A stretch of DNA of 64,000 nt, taken from positions 82,122,492 through 82,186,491 of the forward strand of contig JAUMIR010000005.1 in the NCBI GenBank assembly GCA_030847615.1, written 5' to 3'. Origin of the DNA: Gambelia wislizenii (lineage: Eukaryota > Chordata > Lepidosauria > Squamata > Crotaphytidae). Every line of letters begins with the position of its first letter. The stretch's first letter is position 1. Under the pieces are notes generated by a model. That model saw only the letters and a program-made list of their open reading frames with translations, was not told where the DNA came from and did no database searches. Made by a program: the position numbers and the translations under genes. Below are positions 52,601 to 62,469 of this stretch, one piece after another.

Positions 52601-52735
52601 ATGCATGTGCAAGATCTGAGAGGTAGAGAAGGAGGGGTAGTCTTATACAGTGAGTATATCCCACACTCTATATTTTAACTGGAAAAGTTGGGGGTCGTCT
52701 TATACACCCGTCATCTTATACACGATATCTTTATT

Positions 52736-53106
52736 CTGTAGGAATGAGCCAGAGTTTATATTTGTATTAAACCAGTGATTATATCTTTATAATGTCATTC
52801 CTTTTTTCCAACCTCATTTGCTCTTTGTACACTCACTCCTCTTTTCCAAATTATTAACCTCTGCACAGCATTTTACCTCATCCAAGCCTCTCATACAGCA
52901 CACACACACAGAGCCCTCAGCTCTAGCCACCTGCCATCATCTCCCTTCACTCAGAACTCAGAGCTTAACTTCAACTGACACTTAACTGACTCTCTCCAAC
53001 TGTCATGAAACCTTTAAACATCCAGAAGCCCTTCCCTTTCAGTTTCCTGCCATAGGATTGTCTCCTGGATCACACTAATCCCATTCACTCACCCAGCCAT
53101 CTGTCA
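52736..53106. other. Non-coding, pyrimidine-rich, nothing recognised
   Basis: No gene or repeat unit supported. Confidence 0.35.
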
Positions 53107-53377
53107 CAAGTAGGACCCCCGTATCTGCAGGGGATTAGTTCCAGGATTCCCAAAACTGCAGATAACAGATACCCCTGTAGATACCCCAAACTGCAGATAA
53201 CAGCTAGTGCCATTGACAATAATGGGACTTCTGGTTTAAAATACCATAGAGTTCCTTTGGAGGACCTAGAAAATGGCTAGAGAGGATGCATTTTCTAGGA
53301 AGATTCTATGGTAGCTGTGCTGAAATTGAAACCACGAATAACTGGATCAGTGGGTAGCATATACGGGGGGCCTACTG
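53107..53377 (+). mobile_element. Tigger-like MITE, complete
   Basis: The left end AGTAGGACCCCCGTATCTGC and right end TACGGGGGGCCTACTG are inverted repeats. A short internal duplication, AACTGCAGATAACAG, occurs twice near 53154-53204. The interior matches 49731-49990. Confidence 0.88.
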
Positions 53378-53382
53378 TAATT

Positions 53383-53515
53383 CACTTGTGGCCACCATCT
53401 TGACTGGCAGGCGCAAAGCTTGCGGGGGGGGGGCAAAAACATTAAGACAAGTTGCAGATGTTGCAAATTGCCATTACTGTAGGGCACTGCATTTGTTTTC
53501 TGCTCATTTAGACAA
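53383..53515 (+). mobile_element. MITE family B, right-end fragment
   Basis: GGCCACCATCTTGACTGGCA, GCGCAAAGCTTGCGGGG, TTAAGACAAGTTGCAG and TACTGTAGGGCACTGCATT match 61025-61120. It ends in GCTCATTTAGACAACCCC, the inverse of the GGGTTGTCTAAG start at 60586, which defines the terminus of the family. Confidence 0.7.
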
Positions 53516-53837
53516 CCCCTTTATGTGACCTCAATCATCGTAATCAGTATTTTGTGTTTGTGTATGTTAATATTGTGTGTGAATATTGAAGTAAGATATT
53601 TGTTGAGTGCTGAGTCTTATACTTTTCATCTTTTTTGTATAAACACAGCCATACAAACAACATTTTTGAAAGTTTCTAGTGATAACTGACAGTGTATACT
53701 CTTTTGTGCTTAATTTTAATCTATGTTGTAAGGTGCTTCCATATCCATTTTCTGTTCCCATTTCTTTCAACTAGAACCTGTTTCACCCAACCAATCTTTT
53801 ATAATGAATGTACACGGGGAAAGGGATTGCAAAGGAA

Positions 53838-54061
53838 GACTGCATCTGCACTGCAAAAGGAATCCAGTTTGACACTGCTTTAACTGCCATGGCTCAATGC
53901 TATGGAATTTTGGGGTTTGTAGTTTTGTGAGATATTTAGCCTTCTCTGTCAGAGAGCTCTGGTGCCACAACAAACTACAAATCCCAGGATTCCATTGGAT
54001 GGTCCCATGATAGTTAAAGTGGTGTCAAACTGCATTATTTCTGCAGTGTGTCAGCAGCCTA
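53838..54061. mobile_element. hAT-like palindromic MITE, complete
   Basis: The left arm TCCAGTTTGACACTGCTTTA and right arm AAAGTGGTGTCAAACTGCAT are inverted; further pairs are CTATGGAATTTTGGGGTTTG and CAAATCCCAGGATTCCAT. The TIR starts GACTGCATCTGCACTGC and ends CTGCAGTGTGTCAGC. Confidence 0.88.
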
Positions 54062-54092
54062 GTTGAGATAATGGAGACCTAAAGGTGGGAGG

Positions 54093-54180
54093 TGCCCTAT
54101 GCATATTTGGGCCATGAAGCCATAGCAGTTCAAGCAGTGTCAAACTGGATTATTTCTGCAGTGAAGATGCAGCTGCAGGC
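54093..54180. mobile_element. hAT-like MITE, end fragment
   Basis: AGCAGTGTCAAACTGGATTA and TTTCTGCAGTGAAGATGCAG repeat the right arm of the preceding element. Confidence 0.65.
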
Positions 54181-55167
54181 TCTGTTCCCACTTAGTGTGC
54201 ATATATTTGGTCATGAGAACAGAGCTAATACATATGAGAAAATAACACATAATGCACAGAGCAAGCCTATGTGCATACAAGTTATCTTCATAGGCACTGT
54301 TCACATGCTAGACTGAAGACACATAGATTGTGGAGGCTGTCTTTTCTCCCGCTCCCACATTGCATATTTATATTATACACTTGGTTTATAAAGCAAAGTT
54401 ATGGTTTGTAAACAAACAAACAAAAAAAACCCCCACTGAAATTAAGATGGAAGGGGTTAAAGTAAGTGGAGCTGCAAGCTCATCATTGGCTTATATTCAT
54501 CAATGAACCAGTGCTTAACTGCTAGAGTGAGGGAGCTCTCTGGTCTCCTACAGAGTACCATACTGCTTAAAAAACATTTTCCAGAGCAAGTTTAAAAACC
54601 AAAGCAGAGCTTTCACCATGGAGAAGGAATACACCAATACACCATTCCATATATAGAGTGTAATGGACTGACACAATTAGTTCAAGACTGGCAGTAGAGA
54701 AAGAGAGACAGACGCAACATGCTTATGTGAATTTGTGTGTGCATATGTGTTGGGATTGTGCCTCCTTTTGTCCACTGTGCATCCAAAGGTTGAAATAGAG
54801 TTGTCACAAGTACAGATTGTATGCATGTTGGATTTTGCTACATGTTCTCTAACTCTGTAAAAAGCAGTCCATAGGCATCCATTCATGCACATAGATTCTA
54901 TTCAGTTTTTCATAAATGTATGGAGTTTGGAAAAGGGACCAGCAGGGCAACCTGAATCCACCCTCTGCAAACATTCACAGAAGTTCTAAAAAGGGTTACA
55001 TAAGAGCTACCTCTGCATTGGGCTCTATGGATCCAGGAGAGTAAGCTTTGATTAACTCCCCAGTTTAGCTTTTCTTAATTGGCCTCTTGCTTTTTAGCTG
55101 AGATTGTTTCATATTAAAAGAATAGCGATAATATGGAACATTCTGAGTCAATGTTGTAGCATGATTA
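54181..55167. other. Single-copy non-coding sequence
   Basis: No gene or repeat family recognised apart from a short AAAC run near 54413. Confidence 0.4.
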
Positions 55168-55724
55168 AGGCCTTGTCTACATGGGACAAATGAAATGCCT
55201 CCCCTCTGTTCCTGTACCCAGCTGTCCTGATGACACAGGGTTTTGGCTCCGTTTCTAGTCCAAACTGTCCAGATAATATCCGGGCAGTTCCAAAGAGATT
55301 CTGAGGTAAATACCCTTTAAAATATAGTGAACACATGGTAAAAAACAAACAAAAACAAAATCCTCACAATTTGCTGTGGTTTTCCAGAAAAAAAGGTGAA
55401 TTCTATTACTACAATGGGGTGTGTGTCGACCCATGCAGTGTCAAGAGCAGCCATTTCCCAGCCAGCTAATGACTGTCATGTCTGCTGAGGTCACCGCAAG
55501 GGGTCCAGCCATGTGACCACAGCCAGGTGCCTCATTCCTGTCCTTGGAAGACATGACCAGCATGAGGAAGAGAAGTGATGGTTTGCACATGGGCCTCGAG
55601 TGTGCAGACACTCCTCCATTACCACAGCAGAAGGGCAGGTAATAGGATGAAATGCTGTGGGCTTGGGGCTAGAATACTCCAGCCAGAGTGTGGCGTATTC
55701 TGGCCACTATAGACAAGCCCTAAG
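55168..55724. mobile_element. MITE family C copy
   Basis: The left end AAGGCCTTGTCTACATGG and right end CTATAGACAAGCCCTA are inverted repeats. Subterminal ATACTCCAGCCAGAGTGTGG CGTATT resembles AATATGCCAGCAGGAAGCTG near 59210. The interior has CAAACTGTCCAG and GCTGTCCTGATGA, both also present at 58485-58540. Confidence 0.7.
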
Positions 55725-56904
55725 TCTCTGTCCCACTTAAAGCTTTGTTAAGTTTTGAGCCCTGTTTGACTTTAGACAAATGAATCCAACCATTCTGAAT
55801 TTGGAGGATGGAAGCACAGCTGTGTGATTACAATGTTTGAAATTTCTTGCGTAGTTCCATTTTCTCATATTTAAAATAATTTTTAAAAGGTTAAATGCCT
55901 GTTAAAATTAAAATGCTCCTTGAAAAACATTCTTTCTGTGCTTTACATCTCTAATTACCTTACTCATATTGATCAGAGTTCTAAGAAGACTGTATTCAAT
56001 AAGACAAGACAATTCTTGATGCCTGAATTAATGTCAGTTTAAAACACTGGGCCAACACACGTAAAAGCCAAGTTACAGCTTACATGCTTCAGTGAAATGT
56101 AACAGGTATCCATTTCTGTAGCTCAAAGCATTTAACTAAGCTAAGGACAAAACATTAATTCCTACCTGGTTGAAATGGCAAGCCTTTGTGGAACTTGCTT
56201 AGTCCATGTCACCCAGGTATATTGTGCTGTGTAATGTTCCTACCTATTATTACTGAGGAAACAAAGGCGGTATTTCTTTCCAAATGTTCAAATAAATCTT
56301 GGGCCCCTTTCACATACAAACCCAGCAGGATGGGAGCCCTCTATCCATATAATAAGCCAGGAGTGGGCAGGAACCAGGGAGCCAGGGGCCATTGTAAGCT
56401 GACAACCCCCATATAAACATTTTTTTTTAAGAGAGAGAGAAGAAGGGGGGGAAGAAAAGTCAAAACTGGAAATAGCCACAAGTTCATTTTTGCCTCTATT
56501 AAAAATAGGGGTCTCTGCATATTTTTTTAAAATATATAAAACTGTCACTCCCCATATTTTTGCATGGGTTTTTTTTGTTTTTTGTTTTTGTTTTGTTGTT
56601 GTTTTTTTTAGTGGGGAGGATCAAGGAGTGTCTAGGAGGGCCCTAGTGCACAAATATGATCTTACCGGATGTATTGTAATTGCAGATCACAGTTTCCAGA
56701 CTGTCATAATGTGCCACTACTGAGGTATTTTTAAATGCTGTAGCCATGTGGGTATTACCAGTTTTATCTGTCTTTTCTGTCCATTTGTTAACCTTCCCTC
56801 CAAGCCAGGTAGTGCTTCTATAGTGTGCTGTTACACTGAACCACCACAAAATGGCTCATACTTTGCTTGAAGGAAGACCTAAAGTCTCATCAAATCATAG
56901 GACT
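55725..56904. other. Single-copy non-coding sequence
   Basis: No gene seen. T-rich runs lie at 56570-56610. Confidence 0.4.
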
Positions 56905-57470
56905 TTATCAGACAATCCCCTTAAAGTGTTCTTTTGCTGGCATTAAAAAAAAAAAATCATTTTTATGCCAGCAAAAGAATGCTGCCCCCCCCCAACTTAC
57001 CTTGCTTTCAGCCCAGCAATGAAAGGGGAAGTGAATGGAGCTCCATTCACTTCCTCCTTTGAAATCCCACAGATTAAGGAGAGACTTCATCGTGCAGAAT
57101 TTTTTTAAAAAACCAGACAAAATAACACTAAAATGTGAAAATGTGAAAAAAGCACAAAAACAAACTTACAAGTAACTTGGGGAGGGTCACAAAAAGTGCA
57201 TCACTTACTTGAATGTCATGATCTCACCAGGAAGTGTTTGCGCCAGACCAGTCATTGATGGGGTAAGTACAGTTAAAAAAAAAAATGCTGGCAAAGAAAT
57301 GCCATGGGGGGAATCAATTGATGGCTTCAGCCGTCAGTTAAAAAGTATGGGTTTTTAAGGGGACGTGATCAGAAAGGGCAATGTTGTGTGATATGCGCGC
57401 CCTTTCACAGTTATGTGGCATCGTTATGATGCCTTATTCTGTGTGTCTGAGAAAGTCCATAGTAAAAAGG
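56905..57470 (-). mobile_element. MITE family A copy
   Basis: Ends: GACTTTATCAGACAATCCCC on the left and, inverted, GGACTTTCTCAGACACAC on the right. Read on the minus strand, AACACTTCCTGG, GACCCTCCCCAAGTTACTTG, TTTTTGTGCTTTTTTCAC and GAAGTGAATGGAGCTCC follow the same order as in 14160-14785. A further short inverted pair flanks 56933 (CTTTTGCTGGCAT) and 56967 (ATGCCAGCAAAAG). Confidence 0.7.
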
Positions 57471-57702
57471 CCCACTCCCATACTTCACAACTCTGATTTC
57501 TGCCATGGAAGAGTTGTTTGATTATTTATATAATTTTTATATAATTTTTATATATTTATATATTTGTTCAACCATAGCTGACAAATCCCATCTTGCTGTA
57601 TCAACTTTCCTTGAAGAGATCTTTGAATCAGCTGGTTTAAAAGGATTTACCAAAAAAATAAAAAAAAAATAAAAAATCAAGTAGGAACTGGAAGATCACA
57701 CA

Positions 57703-57792
57703 ATATGTAGTGAAATCAATATATCATTGGGATAAAAAGCAGAAATATGTAGTGAAATGTGCATCAATATACCATTGGGATGAAAAGTAGCA
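57703..57792 (+). repeat. Tandem duplication, about 45-bp unit
   Basis: ATATGTAGTGAAATCAATAT, CATTGGGATAAAAAGCAG is followed by ATATGTAGTGAAATGTGCAT, CATTGGGATGAAAAGTAG. Confidence 0.85.
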
Positions 57793-57825
57793 AGTGGGCC
57801 AGTATTTTGAACCATAGAACACATT

Positions 57826-58016
57826 TAAACTATAGTGCTACATTCCATTTTGACTGCCAGGGCAACATCCAATAGAATCCTGGGTTTTGTAGTTTGATGA
57901 GCTACCAGAGCTCTCCTGCTGAGAATTCTAAATAGCCCTTTCTAAACTGTAAATATCAGGATTTATGCAACCACAGCAGTTAACATGGAATCATAGTGCT
58001 CTAACGGTATAACCTG
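57826..58016. mobile_element. hAT-like palindromic MITE
   Basis: TAGTGCTACATTCCATTTTG, ATCCTGGGTTTTGTAGTTTG and ATGGAATCATAGTGCTCTAA match, in order, the family at 53838 and 33108. Confidence 0.75.
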
Positions 58017-58273
58017 ATAGAGTTTCTGGGTAGTTATTCTAGCAGAGTAACACAGTTAAAGACCCTTAGTTACCTGACACTGATAACTTGGGTTTCCTTT
58101 CTAATTCCATGTCTCATATGTTAAAGTAATAGTGGTAAATGTTATAAGAATTGTAAATCATTGTGCACCATGTAAAGAATTATGTGAATTATTACAACCA
58201 TGGATACAATAGTCTTTTCAGTTTTTTTAGGGGCTTTGTGCTCAGCAAATGTACATGTGTGATCCTCCAAATC

Positions 58274-58350
58274 ATGACAATGTATATTCTCATGGATTGG
58301 AGGCTCATATATGACAATGTATATTCTAATGCATTGGAGGCTCATATATG
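58274..58350 (+). repeat. 37-bp tandem duplication
   Basis: ATGACAATGTATATTCTCAT GGATTGGAGGCTCATAT is repeated once with three changes. Confidence 0.92.
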
Positions 58351-58621
58351 TTTACATTTAACATGTGCATCATAACAAACCATAGTTAATACAAAACAGA
58401 AAATTGCAAGCTGTAGTTTGAAATGGATTTACAAAACATAGGGCATGTCTAGACAATTTACCCCCATCTTAGAGTCCTGCAGTCCAAACTATTCAGGGCT
58501 TTTGCCCCATTTTGCCCCTGGGCTGTCCTGATGATGGCTGAGTTAAAGATAGGTGGGGGGGGAGGCAGGGTAAAGCTATTAAGCCATTTTATTAAAATGT
58601 GTAGGAAAACCTGCTTTATTT

Positions 58622-58912
58622 TTTAATTTAATTTTTATTTTTAGGTATTTATACCCTGCTGTTCAGCCACAAAGGCTCTCAGAGCAGCTTACAAATTGTT
58701 GAGCAATAGCACCTACACATCTACACCACTTTTATAGGCACTTTCCAAGTGGTTTCCAATGTGTGTTAGCTAATTGCCCCCGCAAGTCAGGTACTCATTT
58801 TACCGACCTATGAAAGGCTGGAAGGATGAGTGAACCTTGGACCCTTTGGAATGGAACCTGCAATGTTGTGGCTGCAGTACCGGCATTTAACCACTGCACC
58901 ACCAGGGCTCCT
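58622..58912 (-). mobile_element. tRNA-derived SINE, complete, nested
   Basis: The reverse complement of the 8659 SINE: tail GGTATTTATACCCTGCTGTT and TCTCAGAGCAGCTTACAAAT at left, GTGTTAGCTAATTGCCCCCG in the middle, and head TTAACCACTGCACCACCAGG GCTCC at right (A-box inverted). Confidence 0.9.
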
Positions 58913-58950
58913 ATGTGGGAAAACCTAGATTGGGCCCTGCGGGAATGCAG

Positions 58951-59151
58951 GAGTCCATGCCTGCATGCCGACCCATATCTGTAGCTCTGCTGCCGCCACT
59001 AGTGTCTCTCTGAAACCGGGAAGGAGGCCCTCAGCACATGATCAAGGGCCCCTGCATGTGACCAGCCTTGATCACAAACTGAGGACCTCCTTCATGGCTT
59101 CAGAGAGACACCAGTGACAACAGTAGCTGGCTGGTGTGCAGGCATGGACTC
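58951..59151. repeat. Long inverted repeat, about 90-bp arms
   Basis: GAGTCCATGCCTGCATGCCG and GTGTCTCTCTGAAACCGGGA pair with CGGCTGGTGTGCAGG-like and TCATGGCTTCAGAGAGACAC, ending in TGCAGGCATGGACTC. The loop is only about 13 bp. Confidence 0.85.
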
Positions 59152-59260
59152 TATACCGTTTCATGTAAGTAACAGGGAGGAAACGGGCCTGATACAGGGC
59201 CAAAATATGCCAGCAGGAAGCTGGCATATTTTAGCAAATTTAAATTAGCCCATAGTTACC

Positions 59261-60585
59261 GTAATAAGAAAACTGGTTTGTCTTCATTCAGGTTTGGTAC
59301 AGAAGGTAAAGGAACAGGGTTAGAGAGCATGTGTTTGGAGTATATAGTTCATACTTTTAAAGCCATGGTGTGCAGGTAACAAGCTTTACAACTGCACTAG
59401 GCCTTCTGCCTTATTATTTCTACCTTTTAGAAGTTAAGACTGTTTGTTTCTCTTTGTCTCTCTCTTTTCCCCCTATTTAACTTCTGTCTTTGAAAACTAG
59501 GAGACTTACAAAAGAGACAAGGACAAATTAGTTGAATAGACAAGGGATTCTTTGATTCTTTTTTTAAAAAAATGTTTTTAAAAATCTTTCTTTCTTCTTA
59601 GATCTTGGTATGTAGTAACAGTAATATCAAAAAGAAAAAAGAAAAAGAAAAACCCACATAAGCATTACTTCTTCTTCTTCTTTTTTAAAAAACTCTTTTT
59701 GGTGTGATTTCCTGGGATTGTGTGTTGAGTGGAACTGATGAGGGGTTGAGGAAAAGTTCTCTGAAGCTCTCTTTTTTGAAATTAAATTAACACAAATTCT
59801 ATTTGGTGCCTTGTTTTCAAAAGGTTTTCTAAATGTTCCCCAGGTTTTGTCTGCTTCCTTTGTCATTTGAGCAAAGTGGTATAAAATAAAAAGAGAGATC
59901 AAGAAAATGATAGAAGGTCTGAGGAAAAATAGGTTAACAAGGGAACTGGGCATGTTCAATCTCAAAGTCTGAAGGGAAGAAGGATAACTGCCTGCAACTA
60001 TGTAGAAGCATGGGATAAATTATTCTCATTAGTCAACCCAGACAGAACAAGAACTAAGATGCTTAAACTGATGCATGGAAAATGTAGGTTAAATGTTATG
60101 AAAATTGCTAGCCAAATGAGAATGGTTAGGCAATGAAATGAGCTGTCCAACAGAATCTGTGTGACAATAAATGTTGAGGGTGAACTATCTATTCAACGGT
60201 TCATTTGAAATGCAACAAATTAAAGTCTAAATCCTGATTTGGAGACAACAGATTGGAAAACCTCTCCAGTTTGTGTCACTTTGGAATTTCATGATAAGAA
60301 TTCACCTAAGTCAAGACAGTCTGTGTCTATACAAAAGGAGCCAGAGAGAAAATGTCAAAGAAGGAAAGGCATGTAGCCAAGAAGAAAAACAGTGGCTTTT
60401 GAAAGTAATAGCCCAGTTCTGAAACATACAGCTTTAAATGAATGGCTGTAAAACCCTGTAAAATATGGCTGCTTTAGTATGCTATGGGACAGCTATTTAA
60501 ATTTAGTACATCTTATTGCCATCACAAGTTATAATATCACTTACTGTTTGGTTAATCCTGAATTGTAAGTTAACCTGTATCTCTC
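59261..60585. other. Single-copy non-coding sequence
   Basis: No gene or clear repeat. A region near 59940-60240 has words loosely like a CR1 3' part (GGGCATGTTCAATCTCAAAG, AAGGATAACTG) but too diverged to call. Confidence 0.35.
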
Positions 60586-61165
60586 GGGTTGTCTAAGCGG
60601 CAAAATACAGAATGTGAGGAGAATGTGAGGACAATCCTGGCATTCCACTTCATTTTGCTGTATTGGGTAAGATGGGGGCCCAAAAGCCTTCATGGCTTTT
60701 CCTGTATTTTTTAAAAACAGCGAGGGGAATGCACATTCTTGCTCATTGGGACAAGCAAATCACTTTCCCATAGGAGAGGAAGCGCAAAGCTGATTGGCTG
60801 GGTGAGCACAGGGCAGGGGGCTTGCTAACAAGGCAAGGGCCCAATGCAACCATACTGGATTTTTGCCTTAGCAAGTGATTGCTAAGGTGATAAAATGGGG
60901 TGGGGTTTTTTTTGTTGTTGTTTTTGTTTAAATCAAAAAATCGTTCTGTTGCACCTTGGACCTTTATAAAAAAAGGTTCAGTGGTGGCAAATTGTGGTAA
61001 GTACAATTACAAGTAAATCATTCATGGCCTCCATCTTGCATGCAAAGCTTATGGGGGGAAAACACTGTTAAGACAAGTCGCAGCTGCTGCAAAATCCTAT
61101 TACTGTGGGGCACTCCATTGTTGGGGGGATCGTATAGAGAAGCTCTCTGTTGCTCATGCACCCTA
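60586..61165 (+). mobile_element. MITE family B, longest copy
   Basis: It begins GGGTTGTCTAAGCGGCAAAA, contains GAATGCACATTCTTGCTCAT, TTTCCCATAGGAGAGGAAGC, AAAGCTGATTGGCTGG and CAACCATACTGGATTTTTGCC, and then GGCCTCCATCTTGCATGCAA, TTAAGACAAGTCGCAG and TACTGTGGGGCACTCCATTG. The right terminus is eroded (GCTCATGCACCC). No reading frame of interest. Confidence 0.7.
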
Positions 61166-62113
61166 ATTAAGAGAATGCTTGACCATCAAGAAGAAATAAA
61201 CTAGTGTTATAACTTGCATTGCATAGGACACTCCATATTGTAGGTCAGGATCAAAAAAGCCATGTAAAGAAGCCCAAAGGCATGTGTCCATTGAGTGTAT
61301 CTGGTGATGTCAGGGAATCCTCTCATAATGCCTGAAATGTGCCTTTGGTCATATTTATTCTTTCTTATTAATACCAAGAAAGAAATGGAAAAGTTTTCTA
61401 ATTTTCCAGAACCCAGTACAATTTCTCCTTAATGCAGCTTTTCTCTTTATGTTTTAAATGGCTCTAAATATTTTATAATTAGGAGTTATGCCAACACAGG
61501 CATTTTTAGGTGTGTTGCGGAAGGCAACCACAGCTTGATGGTGGAGGAGCACACCCCATGGCAAATCAATAACTGGGGGTGAAGGCACCCAGATGCCAAC
61601 TGTGGCTGCAATTAGGCAGCTGGGGAAAAGAACAGTTTTTCCCTTCCTGCTGAGACTGACAGATGTTTCTTTTTTTAAAAGCTTCCCAAGTGTAGCCAGA
61701 TGATACCCCCGTATCCCTCAATAATTGGCTGTGGGATACCTTGGGAGTTGGCAAACTGTGAAAAGGGAAGTTCATTTGATGTATGCTGGAACAGCTTTAT
61801 GGTCTATCATGAGCACTAGTGTGTTGGTCTGCAAAGATATGGCCAAATGTATTTAACACTTTGACTAAATGAGATGTCATCCACTCTTAACTGCAAATTC
61901 CTAACATTTTTACAACATCCTCTGACCTTATTTCTCCATTCTTCAAGAGACTGTACTGAGCGCATCATATGAGAGTGATAAGAAAGCAAAGAAATATTTG
62001 AAGTGAGTACATATAAAATATTTTAAGTACTGAAACGATAGTTTTGCAGACAGAAGATTAGATCCTGACACACATGTCAATGCAACACCTTTTTCGATTC
62101 ATTTTAAAACTAT
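61166..62113. other. Single-copy non-coding sequence
   Basis: Nothing recognised. Confidence 0.4.
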
Positions 62114-62328
62114 GTAGAGGGGCCGCTTGATATCCACTTGGGTTTGATTCCTTGATCCGCCACAGATACCAAAATCTGTGGATGCTCAAGTCCCATCATA
62201 TACAATGGCATAGTAAAATGGTGTCCCATATAGTGTGTGCTTCTTGGAATTTTTTTTGGTAATATTTTCAATCTGTGGATGTCTGAATCCATAGATAAAG
62301 AATCTGTAGATATGGAGGGCTGACTGTA
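62114..62328 (+). mobile_element. Tigger-like MITE
   Basis: GAGGGGCCGCTTGATATCCA at left and AGATATGGAGGGCTGACTG at right are diverged inverted repeats; CTGTGGATGCTCAAGTCCC and ATACAATGGCATAGTAAAAT are typical Tigger-family phrases also seen at 38222-38450. Confidence 0.82.
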
Positions 62329-62469
62329 TTGACATGAATAGAACTGGAAAAGTGTGTGAAAAGTGGTCCCAGATTTTTTGGGGGGGTCTCACTTTCTTCT
62401 TGCCTGCCAGACTGTGTGCTTTCTGCTGCAGAAATAAACAGCTGTCTTGTAGCTTACTTAAAAATAATA

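Larger units (their letters stand above)
51520..52735. mobile_element. Non-autonomous DNA transposon carrying a minisatellite
   Basis: The ends contain CTGGCATATAAAATCAC (left, near 51530) and, inverted, CGTGTATAAGATGAC (right, near 52720), plus shared subterminal AAAAGTYGGGGG blocks followed by RYC-TTATA motifs (CCATCCTATAAGATGAC left; TCGTCTTATACACC right). The interior is the GC-rich array at 51630-52600. The terminal words match a repeat frequent in reptile genomes; I do not know its superfamily with certainty. No transposase is encoded. Confidence 0.65.
58438..59260. mobile_element. MITE family C copy with nested SINE
   Basis: It starts AGGGCATGTCTAGACAA, similar to the 55168 terminus, and carries CCAAACTATTCAGG and GGCTGTCCTGATGATG. 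A SINE interrupts it at 58622-58912. After the SINE a long inverted repeat (58951-59047 and 59061-59151) and the subterminal CCAGCAGGAAGCTGGCATAT follow. The right terminus near 59255 is eroded. Confidence 0.65.

Noticed and set aside
51585..52664. Several long open frames (100-197 codons) on both strands
   Set aside because: They lie in the ~100-bp minisatellite. Frames are open on both strands because the repeat unit is GC-rich and free of stops, and the products are low-complexity repeats.
59940..60240. Possible CR1 3' fragment
   Set aside because: A few words resemble CR1 (CATGTTCAATCTCAAAG) but the order is not maintained and the diagnostic octamer tail is absent.
62186..62392. 68-codon minus-strand frame
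   Set aside because: It runs across a Tigger-like MITE and has no independent support.
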